NCBI GenBank assembly: GCA_028583405.1
Contig: CM053259.1
Location: 14,250,594-14,314,593, forward strand
Direction: 5' to 3'
Length of the DNA: 64,000 bases
Source of the DNA: Pogonophryne albipinna
Taxonomy: Eukaryota > Chordata > Actinopteri > Perciformes > Artedidraconidae
Shown here: positions 24,950-38,118 of the stretch, in pieces
How positions within the stretch are numbered: position 1 is the first letter of the stretch
How the letters are laid out: every line of letters begins with the position of its first letter
The notes under the pieces: model-generated
The model's database searches: none
Told to the model about the DNA's origin: nothing
The model's input: the letters and a program-made list of their open reading frames with translations, nothing else
Position numbers and translations under genes: made by a program

Positions 24950-25600
24950 TGGGTAAACGAAAACTATGACGAAAAATGTTCGTCAACCTTTTTTACATGA
25001 CTAAGACAAGACGATGACGAGCTAAAAATAGATTATTGATAACGAAAACTATGACGAAATGTATATCTAGTTTTCGCTGACGAGACGAGACAGGACTAAG
25101 GTGTTAAAGTATGGGATTAGTTTTGTATCATAAAGATAAAGCAACACTTTCTCAGAATAAGCAAAACTATGAGTTTAAAAGAAAAAAGAAACTGAGTCTA
25201 GCAAAATAAAATAAATTTCAAAAATAAAATCATAAGTTGCAAACAAATCATTTGTGTAATCATGTAAAGTCTTTTTTCTTTGTTTTAACATAGGTTTTTC
25301 TTTGCAGTTCTTTTTTCTTCTTTTTCAATGATCAGACTTTTGCTCTCGCTGTAGCACTCTCTTTTGCCCTCCTTCACTTTTTGTTTGAGATTCTGACACA
25401 AACGTCGCAGGTGGGCGGGACTTTCAGGGGTGGGCGGGACTTTCACGGCGGGACATTCAGGGGGGCTACTCAGTTTTTGAGTGACAGCCCAGTCCTCCAG
25501 CGATTGTACAGTGCAGGCAGCTGCGGTGCGGGAGCTGTCTGAGCGTGGATAGAACACCCCCAGAAGAACCAGCATTTCAATTACATTTCAATTATTATAA
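24950..25600. repeat. Dispersed repeat with ACGAAAACTATGACGAAA phrases
   Basis: The phrase ACGAAAACTATGACGAAA occurs twice (near 24957 and 25039) within a block rich in GACGAG words. A GC-richer part at 25400-25560 includes two GTGGGCGGGACTTTCA units. It resembles a fish interspersed DNA element. The ends were not found. Confidence 0.35.
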
Positions 25601-25968
25601 TACTACAAGTGAAAATATATGCAAGTGTGACGGTGTGGTGTAGGTAAGGGTTTGTGTTGCCAACAATGCCACCTAAGGGAGTTTCACCCCTAGTAACTAA
25701 CTATTGATTATAAAAGATTTAACCCACAAGGAACACAGGTTCGTTTTACATAACGGGCCAGAGACAGTTTCAGTTACAGTTAACACAATTACTTTATAAA
25801 AATCAATTAACTATTCTAAAAACACCAGATACACATAATATAATCAGCTAAAAGTTCATACTGGGGCATAGGAGGTACAAGACAGGGCTGGGGCTTACCA
25901 GGCGGCAATAAATAAAAAGGGGGAAGGGTCCAACTCAAAACCCTCCGTGACACCGCAAACCAAACAAG

Positions 25969-26644
25969 AGGCGCATTCACACCGCAGTACTTTTCCCACA
26001 AAGGTTCATGAGAACTTAGTTCATGAGAACTCTTTTGTCGCGTTCACACCAAAAAGAGCCGGTACTAAAATTAGTTCATGAGAACCTTTTTACCCCCACG
26101 GCTCTCTTGTGAGAAAAGAGCTATATTTCTGATTGGCTGGGCGGATTGCAAACCACGCCCCGTAAAACTCCCAAAAAGTTTTGTGAAGCCGCCATTTTAT
26201 TATCCTCGCATTAGCATTAGCCCAGCGCAGAAACGCAGAGAGACTAACTTATGGCAACACAAAATAAAACATGGGAGCGGTGGAGATGAGGAGGTGTCGG
26301 CGTTCTGGTGATTTACTCGGAAGGCTTCAGTAGAAGCTGCTGGGAGTCCCAGCAGCAGCAGCTTCTACTGAAGCCAGTCCCCAACTCCGGGGACTTCCGG
26401 CCGGGGACTTTGGGCGGCAGTATACGCCGTGAAGTGGTTTGCGGCCTGCCAGTAAACCCAAAGCAGAAGAAGAAGTGACGTCAGCGGCTTCATTTGCCTA
26501 ATCCTCCCCCAGGGACTTATTCTGGTGTGAACACGATCTGTACTTAGTTCATGAGAACTAAAGAGTTCATGAGAACTAAAGAGTTCTCATGAACTAAATT
26601 CTCATGAACCTTTGTGGGAAAAGTACTGCGGTGTGAATGCGCCT
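25969..26644. mobile_element. 676-bp MITE with long inverted ends and central hairpin
   Basis: Left end AGGCGCATTCACACCGCAGT, with its exact complement at the right (26625-26644). The inverted match continues inward through the AGTACTTTTCCCACAAAGG and TTCATGAGAACT phrases. A second perfect inverted repeat lies in the middle near 26329-26374 (CAGTAGAAGCTGCTG and its complement). No clear target duplication was found, so the superfamily is open. No transposase. Confidence 0.8.
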
Positions 26645-28282
<1,638 letters not shown>

Positions 28283-28882
28283 CAGTGGCGGCGCCAGGGT
28301 ATACTGGGGTAGGCTACAGCCATACCAAGAAATGACTTAGCCCCACCATGAAAAATGATTTTAAAGTAAGCAAAATAAAGTCCGCCAACTCGCGCGGAGT
28401 AAATTGCACAGACAGCAGTAAATACCGAAGACTAGAAACGGTTTGAAAACTTTTGTCACGTAGTGATCATCTTCTCAATAGGACATCTTTGATAATGTCT
28501 TCTGGCCAATCAGAATCACGATAACTACGTGGTGTTGTTGCAGGAAGTCCCGACGGAGAATACTTGCTGTAGTAAATCTCTATATACATCGATACCACAT
28601 TACGTGTTGATAGAAATCAACACATAATGAAATAAGACCCCACGGTTTGATGATTGATAGGTGTGTGGGCTGTCTTTCATTTTGACACACAGAACAATGG
28701 GGGCTATCCACAATGTAAAGTAATTCACACAGCCTCTTCCCTCTTCTCTCTGTGAGGAGCAGCAGGTCCAGCTTTCAGAACAAAGTAACAAAAAACTAAA
28801 ATACCATTCATTTTTTTAAATATGTCATGTAGTGATAGATTTATTTATTTCTCTTCTCAAGAGAGTACCAGAATGTGTATTT
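28283..28882 (+). mobile_element. hAT element copy B, 3'-truncated
   Basis: Begins with the intact end CAGTGGCGGCGCCAGGGTAT and follows copy A (14235-16758) closely. It lacks both of copy A's insertions, so it displays their empty sites. It breaks off at about 28882, where the tactt-rich MITE sequence takes over. Confidence 0.85.
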
Positions 28883-29165
28883 TGAGATATTTGTACTTTA
28901 CTTGACTTTGATCTAATTTGTAAAACTAGCTGCACCTTTACCAGCTTTGAGAACACTTTAATGATCAATCATTACAAAACATATCATATATATTATTCTG
29001 AAATGGACCAATCTGCACAATGACTACTTTTACTTTTAGTACTTTAACTATATTTTGATGATAATACTTTTCTAATTTTACTTGAGTAACATTTTGAATG
29101 CAGGACTTTTATTGTAACAGAGTAATACTCTGGCACTTCTACTTTTACTCAAGTACAATATCTGG
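28883..29165 (-). mobile_element. Truncated tactt-rich hAT MITE
   Basis: Same family as 9449-9969 and 62542-63119, recognised by CAGCTTTGAGAACACTTT, AATGCAGGACTTTTA and CTTTTACTCAAGTA. It has lost both termini and is fused to hAT copy B on the left and the Tc1 remnant on the right. Confidence 0.8.
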
Positions 29166-30238
29166 TCTCAGACAGCTGCTGCAACAATCGGTTTGCATAA
29201 CCAAAGAATTTCTGCACAAACTGTCAGAAACCATCTCAGGGAAGCTCATCTGCATGCTCGTCGTCCTCATCGGGGTCTCGACCTGACTCCGGTTCGTCGT
29301 CGTAACCGACTTGAGTGGGCAAATGCTCACATTCGATGGCGTCTGGCACGTTGGAGAGGTGTTCTCTTCACGGATGAATCCCGGTTTTCACTGTTCAGGG
29401 CAGATGGCAGACAGCGTGTGTGGCGTTGTGTGGGTGAGCGGTTTTCTGATGTCAATGTTGTGAATCGAGTGGCCCGTGGTGGTGGGGTTATGGTATGGGC
29501 AGGCGTATGTTATGGACGACGAACACAGGTGCATTTTATTGATGGCATTGTGAATGCACAGAGATACCATGACGAGATCCTGAGGCCCATTGTTTGTGCC
29601 ATTCATCCACGACCATCACCTCATGTTGCAGCATGATAATGCACGGCCCCATGTTGCAAGGATCTGTACACAATTCCTGGAGGCTGAAAACATCCCAGTT
29701 CTTGCTTGGCCAGCATACTCACCGGACATGTCACCCATTGAGCATGTTTGGGATTCTCTGGATCGGCGTATACGACAGCGTGTTCCAGTTCCTGCCAATA
29801 TCCTGCAACTTGGCACGGCCATTGAAGAGGAGTGGACCAACATTCCACAGGCCACAATCAACAACCTGATCAACTCTATGCGAAGGAGATGTGTTGCACT
29901 GCGTGAGGCAAATGGTGGTCACACCAGATACTGACTGGTTTTCGGACCCCCCCAATAAAGCAAAACTGCACGTTTCAGAGTGGCCTTTTATTGTGGCCAG
30001 CCTAAGGCACACCTGTGCAATAATCATGCTGTCTAATCAGCATCTTGATATGCCACACCTGGATGGATTATCTCGGCAAAGGAAAAGTGCTCACTATCAC
30101 AGATTTTTTCAGATTTGTGAACAATATTTGAGAGAAATGGTTATTTTGTGTATATAGAAAATGTTTTAGATCTTTGAGTTCATCTCATGAAAAATGGGAG
30201 CAAAAACAAAAGTGTTGCATTTATATTTTTGTTCAGTG
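29166..30238 (+). mobile_element. Tc1-like transposon, 5'-truncated
   Basis: The right end is TATTTTTGTTCAGTG followed by TA at 30239-30240, the usual Tc1/mariner insertion dinucleotide. The left terminal repeat and transposase N-terminus are missing because the element joins MITE sequence at about 29165. The interior is a frameshifted transposase (29193-29934) followed by about 300 bp of 3' subterminal sequence. Confidence 0.88.
29193..29934 (+). pseudogene. Tc1-like transposase, truncated and frameshifted
   Basis: The first frame (from 29193) keeps a helix-turn-helix piece, RISAQTVRNHLREAHLHARR, then WRGVLFTDESRFSLF with the first catalytic Asp and GGVMVWAGV. A frameshift near 29590-29620 moves the reading to another frame (29590-29934). 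That frame has LQHDNARPHVA with the second Asp (codon at 29635) and SPDMSPIEHVWD with the catalytic Glu (codon at 29740), a DD34E spacing that places it in Tc1. The N-terminal DNA-binding region is missing. The catalytic residues survive, but the frameshift and truncation make it non-functional. Confidence 0.92.
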
Positions 30239-30240
30239 TA

Positions 30241-30580
30241 TAAAACTACATAAAAACAAAAACCTTCTTTTGGTGTTAAAGTGAAATAAGATAAATAAAA
30301 TCATGTACTGAAAAGTTATGTTTATGGGAAAGAATCAATGTAATGTCATTGATTAGATCGATGGGCAATTTGACTGGGCCTGACATTTTTTATATAAGTT
30401 AGAAATCTTTTTTTGTTTTTAATCGCTGCTGCCACACATTTTTTTAAATCATTTAAAAAAAGTCAATCCCTGGTTTTATTGATAGGCTTAATGCTAGACC
30501 ACAAAGCCTATATTGTATAATAGCTTCTTGTTAATATGCCTAATTTAAAGTGAATATGCTTTTCTTTCTTTCTTTTCAAC
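30241..30580. other. AT-rich spacer
   Basis: No feature recognised. A pyrimidine tract at 30561-30579 precedes the exon-like fragment at 30581 and could be a relic of a splice acceptor. Confidence 0.45.
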
Positions 30581-30863
30581 ATGGAGGACGAGCATGACAA
30601 CGTCGTGGACCAAACTATGAAGGTGCTTGTGATCCATGATGCCAGGGACAGGGGACCAGCAGATGTGTCCATTGTCATAGAGGGAGACAGAGTTTTGTGC
30701 AGAAACCAAACAAAGGCATGTGCATTGTTGATGGGATTCAACTCTACGCCCTCAACCTGGAATACCCCAACAAGCTCAAATACACATTTGAGGTATTCTA
30801 AAAACTGTTTTTGGAGCTTGATGGAGCCAAGCTGCTCAAACAGTTCCAGAGCCTCAAATAAAC
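30581..30863 (+). pseudogene. SAMD3-like terminal exon, decayed
   Basis: The frame from 30581 encodes KVLVIHDARDRGPADVSIVI and EGDRVLCRNQTKACALLMG. After a frameshift, a second frame carries LYALNLEYPNKLKYTFEVF, a stop, then KLFLELDGAKLL and SLK. I recognise this as the C-terminal block of fish proteins often labelled sterile alpha motif domain-containing protein 3-like, which occur in many copies. The function is unknown. A pyrimidine tract lies just upstream. The frameshift near 30735 and the in-frame TAA near 30797 indicate a pseudogene. No other exons were seen nearby. Confidence 0.55.
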
Positions 30864-31302
30864 AATTTGTTCTGAAGTGGATGTGGATGTTGACTTGTTT
30901 TAGTGCCGAGTGACACAAACACAAAATAATGTGATGTGGAATGTAATGGATGTGGAGAAACCTTTTTCTGTTAAAAGTGGACTGTTTACTGGCACTTAAA
31001 GGTTTTAATAGTTGAGTAAATTGCACTTATGATTATGTTAAAAATGTTTACAATTTCCATGCACTTTACTGTTAAAACAATGTGATTGTATGACTATTTT
31101 GAAGATTCTGCTCAGTGTTAACAATTGAAATGCACTTAACTGTTTAAATAATCTCAATGTATGACCATATTGCACTTATACATTTGGTCAATAAAAAAAA
31201 ACATGATCAATAAAATCTTGTGTGTGGCAATATATTGTTTACTGGTACTTACTAATAAAGTAATATTAATGTGTAATATGGATCAATTATTAAGTAAATA
31301 GC

Positions 31303-31517
31303 TGCCTACGATCAGGAGTAAATATTACTCATTTATAAGTGCGTTTTAAGTAATTGAGTTAGATTTTACTTAATTTCTTAAAGTAAGTCTTATATTAAAT
31401 ATTAGTAACCTTTACCCAGCTGCCTATGATTGAGTAAATATGAATCATTTATAAATAATATGTTTTATTAAGTAATTGAGTTCGATTTTTACTTACTTTC
31501 TTAAAGTAAGTCTTATA
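31303..31517. repeat. Imperfect direct duplication, about 115-bp unit
   Basis: AGCTGCCTACGATC...AAAGTAAGTCTTATAT at 31303-31395 recurs as AGCTGCCTATGATT...AAAGTAAGTCTTATAT at 31419-31517, with phrases AGTAATTGAGTT and TTTCTTAAAGTAAG shared. Confidence 0.8.
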
Positions 31518-31521
31518 TATT

Positions 31522-33497
31522 CAGTGACGGCGCCAGAGTATTTTTGTTGGGTAATCTATGGTAGGGCTAACACATACAGTGGGCTCAAGTCAGTATTGGC
31601 AATGTAATTACATACACGCTATATCGCTCCCCCCTTGACAGTGAAATGCCACGCGTGAGGTTTCGATTATTTCCCTGTCTCAATCCAAATTGAACTGTAT
31701 GAAATAAAACGGCACATTTGTCTTGTAGTAAATAAAAAGGGCGACCTGGAGCCAATCCTGCAATTTACCCACAGGTGAAAGAGTTGACATGCTGAAAACC
31801 CAACTCCTGCAGGGGGGTCTGGGGGGATTCTCCCCCAGGAGATTTTTTGAAATATTAACATAAAATACACATTCTGGTACTCTCTTGAGAAGAAAATAAA
31901 TAAATCTATTACTACACGACATATTTAAAAAATGAATGCCATTTTAGTTGTTTGTTACTTTGTTCAGAAAGCTGAACCTGTTGGTCCTCACAGAGAGAAG
32001 AGGGAAGAGGCTGTGTAAATTACTTTACATTGTGGATAAGGGTGGATAGCCCCCATTGTTCTGTGTGTCAAAATGAAAGACAGCCCACACACCTATCATC
32101 AAACCGTGGGGTCTTATTTCATTACGTGTTGATTTCTATCAACACGTAATGTTGTATCGATGTATAGAGATGTACTACCGCAAAAGTATTCTCCGTCGGG
32201 ACTTCCTGCAACAACACAACGCCGTTATCTTGATTCTGATTGGCCAGAAGACATTATCAAAGATGTTCTATTGAGAAGACAATCACTACGTGACAAAAGT
32301 TTTCAAAACCGTTTCTAGTCTTCGGTATTTCCAGACAAATACTGAAATCAATCTTACTAACTGCTGTCTGTGCAATTTACTCCGCGCGAGTTGGCGGACT
32401 TTATTTAGCTTACTTTAACATCATTTTTCATGGTGGGGCTAAGGTGGGACTAAGCCATTTCTTGCAGCGACGTGCAGTCAGGGGAGGCAGAGCCTCACCT
32501 GTTATACTCCAATGTAACGGAAAAACAACTAAAGCAAAACTAAATAGTAATAATAATAAAATGTCTCCACTCATCTGTGTTGTAAGTGTGATTTCTGTAT
32601 GATTCCAATCGCTTTTTATAGTCAAAATCAGCAAATTGGCCGAGCTCCGCTACAACTAGCCTACACGGGAGCGAAGAGGAGTGAGGCAGGGACGAGCTCT
32701 GCCTCACGTAAGCCCACAGTAACTGGCTGGAGCGCGGGCACTAATTTAACGCGGGCACTTATTTTGTGAGCGCGCTCAAGCCAGTTACTGTGGGGTGAGG
32801 TGAGGCACAGATGAGCTTTTCCTCACCTCAGAATGCGTCACCCCACAGAAACTGGCTGGGAAGCGGGCCCTAAGCGCATGCCTGCACCATCTCACTGTAT
32901 GTCACCAATGTAATGTTTGTAGATCCCTTTATTACATTTATCCTCGCCATCCATAGTCTCTAAATAACTTATTTCACGTATATATGATATTTAGGCCCGC
33001 TGGTCTCATCATACAACGGCAATGAAAAAAGCACCTGGAGAGGCAGCCATAACCTCTGCCGCACTGAAGGGGGCGCACGTGAGCCCACATGTTCTTGTTG
33101 CTACTGTTATTCTACGCAGAGACGGTAGATGCGAACAACAAACTAGACTTTTGTTTTTAAACTAGAGGGAGATAAGGAGGACTTGTAATGGAGATTGTTG
33201 TCCAGAAGGATAGCATGGACTTCATCTTCAAGTCAAGGTAAGACCACAATTGTAATGAACATGGGATCATCTTACTAAGAAAGAACAATCCAATATTTAG
33301 ACTTGGGGTATCCTTTTGTTGAACAGTCTGTTTAAAATGAATCGAAGCATCAGACTAAAAAAGCTTTTGAAAATAACCGAACATTTCGTTTCAGGTCAAA
33401 ATATAATATTTGTAAATCTGACTCTGAAAGAGTCAGTGCCTCACCAGCCATGAACATCACCGCACGTCACTGATTTATTGGTATGGGTGTAGCCTAC
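31522..33497 (-). mobile_element. hAT element copy C, interrupted by another hAT insertion
   Basis: Starts CAGTGACGGCGCCAGAG, which corresponds to the right end of copy A read in reverse. 31522-32464 matches copy A without its two insertions. The match resumes with GTATGGGTGTAGCCTAC at 33481-33497 after a 1008-bp insertion. The terminal part is then missing because the LTR retrotransposon begins at 33498. Confidence 0.85.
32465..33472 (+). mobile_element. hAT element (CAGCGACGTGCAG ends) inside copy C
   Basis: Inverted ends CAGCGACGTGCAG at the left and CCGCACGTCACTG at the right. The flanks ATTTCTTG (32457-32464) and ATTTATTG (33473-33480) are an 8-bp duplication with one mismatch. CCTCACC phrases lie near both ends. 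A large internal hairpin pairs CCACAGTAACTGGCTGGAGC (about 32716) with its near-complement at about 32775. At 33188-33238 an ATG frame (MEIVVQKDSMDFIFKS) runs into a good donor AG|GTAAGA, plausibly the first coding exon of a hAT transposase whose remainder has been lost. Confidence 0.82.
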
Positions 33498-33671
33498 TGT
33501 TACAGGGTGGTTTAGGCTAGGTTGCAGCTCCACCCTGTGGACGTATTGTGCCTGTGTTATATATCTGCCTCACGTGAATATACCTCAGTAATCGCCTGCT
33601 CAATGTGAATACACGGCGTTGAGACACAGCCTGACATGCCTTGTTTATTAATGCACATACATCTACAAACA
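33498..33671 (+). repeat. 5' LTR of gypsy element 1 (174 bp)
   Basis: Begins TGTTACAGGG and ends AAACA, giving the TG...CA limits of an LTR. The first 52 bp are identical to the start of the 3' LTR at 38134. The primer-binding site follows immediately. The LTR is short for a gypsy element. Confidence 0.9.
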
Positions 33672-33689
33672 TGGTGTCAGAAGCTCAAA
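33672..33689 (+). promoter_or_regulatory. Primer-binding site of gypsy element 1
   Basis: TGGTGTCAGAAGCTCAAA starts directly after the LTR end. TGG pairs with the CCA end of a tRNA. I cannot name the tRNA without a database. Confidence 0.75.
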
Positions 33690-33807
33690 TAGGACCCAGC
33701 TGTGGATTGCATGCTACTGTCCGTCGCTGAGACAGAGTGCGTTTATTTGTTTTGGTGAGGTTTAGCAGTTTCAGTTAGCCTGTTAGCATTAGCATCACGT
33801 TGGAACA

Positions 33808-36681
33808 ATGGCATCCAGCATCCCACCTCCGGAGCCTATGAAGATGGCGGGGGACATCCACGGCAACTGGGTGAGCTTTCAAGCAGAATTTGAGGATTAT
33901 CTGCTTGTGACCGGGCTCAGCGAGAAAGTAAAGCCGGTACAAGCAGCTGCGCTCAGGAGGCTAATGGGGTACGACTGCCGACATATTTACAAACACAACC
34001 TGGGACTCACCGCGGACCAACAAAAAGATGCGGGTGCTATACTGGTTGCACTGGAGCAATACTTCACACCTGCAAAGAACGTAATCTTTGAGAGGTACGT
34101 TTTTGGCAACCTTAAACAAGAGGATGGAGAGCTCTTTGATGCGTTTGCTACCAGGCTGAGGGAAAAGGCTGCCTCTTGTGAATATGGAGCTATAAAAGAT
34201 GAACTCATAAGGGACAGGCTTGTTCTCGGGATAACTGACGAGGGTGCTAGACGTCGCTTACTAAGGGAAAAGGACCTTAAATTGGACGAGGCCATTAAAA
34301 TTTGCCGTGCAGCCGAGGTCATGGACAGCAAGTTAAAAACCATGTCACTGGGCAGCTCTGGACCTGGGGACAGCATTAATGCCACACAAGGACAGCGATA
34401 TGGACGGAGGTCTGCCAGCAGGCCATCAGAGTCCACCAACACATCTGCACAACCACAGAGCATGAGAGACGCTGGCGAATGCAAGTACTGTGGCACACAG
34501 CACAAGCGTGGGCGGGACCTGTGCCCTGCTTTTGGTAAATCGTGCCGCTCGTGTGGCACTGCTAACCATTTTGCAAAAGTATGCATGAAAAGAGGCCAGC
34601 AGGCATGCCAGTTGAATGCTGTGGATGACCCGTTGTCAGGGGAACTGGAGGACAGCGATGAGAGAGACTTGTACACAGCGGAGAGCGTGGGGGCTGTGAA
34701 CACTCGAGGTAAAAAGTGGTTTGTCAACCTGCCACTGCAAAGTGGGGTTCAGAAGTGCCAGCTCGACTCTGGAGCCACTTGCAATGTGATGAGCATCAAG
34801 GACAAGACGAGACTGGCACCTAGAACGCCTCTTCTGAAGAGTCTCACCAGATTAAAACTATACAACCGTGAGTGGATGAGCTCATTAGGTGTGTACAGCA
34901 CACAATGCGTCATTAGGGGTAAGACGCACAGACTGGACTTTGAGATTGTGCATACTGGCCAGAGGCCCTTGCTTTCAGGTGAGACATGTGAGAGACTTGG
35001 TCTGATACGCTTCACCATTCCTGAGGAGCTGAATAAGGTGGAGCACTGCAGGAAGGGAGACCTGACCAAGGAGTGTCTGGTCAGCACCTACCACGACGTG
35101 TTCACCAGCCCTGTTGAGTCTCTGCCCTGTGATATTCACTTTGAGCTGGACAGCACTGTGGTACCGGTGCAGTATGCTCCCAGGAACGTTCCAGTGGCCC
35201 TCAAGGCAGCTGTTAAGGCTCAGCTTGATCGATATGAAGAGGAGGGACACTTGACCACAGTCACTCAACCCACGGACTGGATTAGCAATCTAGTCATAGT
35301 GAAAAAGCCAGACAAATTGAGACTATGCATTGACCCGAAGCCTCTCAACCGTGCTCTGAAACGGTCCCACTACCTTATGCCTACTTTAGATGACGTGTTG
35401 TATAAGCTGCCGAAGGCACGTATATTCACCCTGGTGGATGCACGTGATGCATTCCTGCAGTGCCGCTTGGATGAAGAAAGCAGCCTGATGACAACATTCT
35501 GGACACCGTGGGGTAGGAAACGCTGGCTGAAACTCCCTTTCGGTGTGTCAGTTGCCCCGGAGCTGTATCAAAGGAAGCAGCATGAGCTGCTGGCCGGTTT
35601 GACAGGGATTGAGCCCATAGCCGATGACATCCTTATAGTCGGCTGTGGGGACACAGAGGATGAGGCCAATCGCGACCATGACACAAACCTCATCGCTCTG
35701 ATGGACAGATGCAGGGAAGTAAAGCTGAGACTGGGCCTGAAAAAGCTGCAGTTCCGAGTGAAGGAGGTCCGCTTCCACGGCCACATACTGTCCGCGGAGG
35801 GCCTCAAGGCTGACCTTGAAAAAGTCAGGGCGGTTCTGGACATTCCAAACCCCACAGACGCAAAAGGGGTCCAGCGGTGTGTCGGATTTGTGAACTATCT
35901 GTCCAGATTCATGCCACGCTTGTCAGCGGTATGTGAGCCGCTGAGGAGACTGCTGGACAAGGATGTGATGTGGCACTGGCTGCCCAAACATGATGCCGCC
36001 ATGAAGGAAATCAAGGCACTGGTCACGGCGGTGCCAGTCCTAAGGTACTATGACGTCCGCAAGCCAGTCACCGTACAGAGCGACTCCAGTCAGGCGGGTC
36101 TGGTCTGCTGCTTGCTTCAAGGGGGACAGCCTGTCGCATTCGCCTCCCGGGCATTGACCCAAACAGAGCAAAATTATGCACATATTGAAAATGAGTGCCT
36201 GAGCATCGTATTCGCCTGCCAACGCTTCCACTACTACCTATATGGGAGGGGTGATGTGACTGCAGAGACCGACCACCGCCGGTTGGTGTCCATCTTCACC
36301 AAGCCCCTCCTCAGTGCGCCAAAGCGCCTTCAGAGCATGCTCCTCACACTTCAGAATTACTGTCTTGCGGTGGTATACAAGCCAGGCCCTGAGATGTACA
36401 TAAGTGACACGCTCAGCAGAGCCACCACCCCGCCACAGAGAACAGACATACTGTACAAACGTGAAATGGTCTGCAGCATGCAGCAGGAGCAGGGTGACAC
36501 GGCGGCCATTCAGCAGGCAGACTATTTAAATGTCAGCAGCCAACGCCTGGCACAGATTCGGACACACACGGAGGAGGATGTGTGTCTTCAAACACTTAAG
36601 TCTGTCGTGCTGGAGGGATGGCCAGGACACAAAGAGGAGACCCCTGTAGCCGTCAGGGACTACTGGGCCATCAGAGATTAG
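33808..36681 (+). pseudogene. Ty3/gypsy Gag-Pol (gag, protease, RT, RNase H)
   Basis: One continuous frame of 957 codons from the ATG to an in-frame TAG at 36679-36681. Order: Gag capsid-like part (residues 1-200); two zinc knuckles starting with CKYC and CRSC (225-259), with the CPAFGK linker seen in Mag/CsRN1-like Gag; retroviral-type protease LDSGAT (about 319); reverse transcriptase with FTLVDARDAF (about 540) and the catalytic ADDILI (about 605); RNase H with TVQSDSS, IENE and ETDHRRL (about 750-825). Gag and Pol share a frame with no shift site. The family resembles the K02A2.6-like gypsy polyproteins of fish. The TAG cuts integrase from the rest, so the copy is probably inactive although otherwise well preserved. 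Confidence 0.92.
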
Positions 36682-37863
36682 ATAAGTGCACAGGATGGCG
36701 TGCTCTTCAGGAGTCAGCGCGTCATCATTCCAAAAGCTATGCGCCCGGAAATGCTGAGACGGATCCACTACAACCACGTGGGGGGCGAGGCGTGCTACAG
36801 GCAGACCCGTGATACACTTTACTGGCCTGGTATGCAAAGGGAAGTCATGGATTATGTGCAAAAGTGCTCTGTGTGCAATCAGTATGCACACGAACAACAG
36901 AAAGAGACTATGATGTCACACCCGCTCCCCACACGTCCCTGGCAGCTAGTAAGCATGGATCTGTACAGCTACGCAGCACAGAACTTCTTGCTCGTGGTGG
37001 ACCATTATTCTGACTTTTGGGAGATCGACCTGCTCCCTGACCTATCAGCGGACACCACGATCCGTAGATGCAAGGCACAGTTTGCACGCTACGGTGTCCC
37101 AGACAGGGCCATTTCTGATGGTGGAGGCCAGTTTGCTGGTGGAGACTTCCGGGCGTTTGCAAGAGAGTGGGGTTTTGAGCATGTCATGTCCTCACCGAGG
37201 CACCCAAAGGCTAACGGCAAAGCGGAGTCAGCAGTGAAAATTGTAAAGAGCCTGTGCAGAAGGGCAGACCGTGCCAAAGAGGACCCCTGGAGGGCCATAT
37301 TGCATTGGAGAAATACGCCCACTGAGGGTATGCATTGCAGCCCAGCACAGCGGCTTATGTCGCGGAGACTGACAACCCTTCTCCCTGTGGCCGACCAGCT
37401 ACTGGTGCCTCAGGTCGTCATGGGTGTTCCTGACAAGCTGAAAATGAAACATCAAGCAGCAAAGCTGACATATGACAGATCTGCCAAGGATCTGCCGGAG
37501 CCACTCCCAGGAGACAGGACGGGCCGATGGAGGAGAGGTGTGTGCCTTCAGCAGTTGGGACTCCGGTCCCATCTGGTCGGTGTGGAGGGGACCACGTATC
37601 GGCGCAACAGGGTTGATCTTCGACCAGCAGAGGCGGCCCTTCTCCAGCCGTCAGTTCTCCCAGAATCGGCCCCGGAGCAGCCTGCAAGTGGGGGGAGCGC
37701 CAGAGAGGTCGTCGGCGTCCCCGAGGAGTCTCCAAGGCCATCACCCCCGGGGTCGTCGCGGTCTTCCCCGCAGACTGGAGATACACCATGCCTTGAGTTA
37801 CAGGGCCGGGCCTTCTCCCGGAGCGGACGGCTGATTAGACCTCCTGACAGACTTGACCTCTAG
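36682..37863 (+). pseudogene. Integrase part of gypsy element 1
   Basis: Continues in the same frame as the upstream polyprotein after the single TAG. The open part with its first ATG starts at 36700 and ends with TAG at 37861-37863. It shows an H2C2 zinc-binding region (HYNHVGG, then CSVCNQY) and an integrase core with Asp in SMDLYS, Asp in ISDGGGQF (codon 37117) and Glu in NGKAESAVK (codon 37225), a DD35E spacing. The C-terminal region around DRTGRWRRGV looks shortened compared with relatives. RNA-mediated integration is the expected role. The copy is cut off from RT by the stop. Confidence 0.9.
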
Positions 37864-38118
37864 GTCACACACACACACGGACTGTGCACACTCAAACACA
37901 CATGGACGATAAAGATTGAAACAAAAAAAAGAAAGGAAGTGGAGAGATTGTAAAACAAATTTGATTGATTGTTCTGAGTTTATTGCTGATGTGTTCGGAT
38001 CCGGCTATTATTGAAGTGTCTCTGCTATGTGCACTATTTGTTGTTGAAATCATTTGATTAATGTTCTGATTGAAGGTCAACAGTTTAATGGCAGTATTGA
38101 TCCTGTGTTGTTACTTAA
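37864..38118 (+). other. 3' untranslated part of gypsy element 1
   Basis: Lies between the integrase stop and the polypurine tract. It includes a short CA run and is non-coding. Confidence 0.7.

Noticed and set aside
25285..25575. 96-codon - strand frame with a Lys/Glu-rich end
   Set aside because: It lies in a repeat-like block, has no recognisable domain, and its composition follows the local sequence bias.
33987..34727. 246-codon antisense frame opposite gypsy gag
   Set aside because: It is a shadow of the strongly supported + strand Gag-Pol frame and shows no domain of its own.
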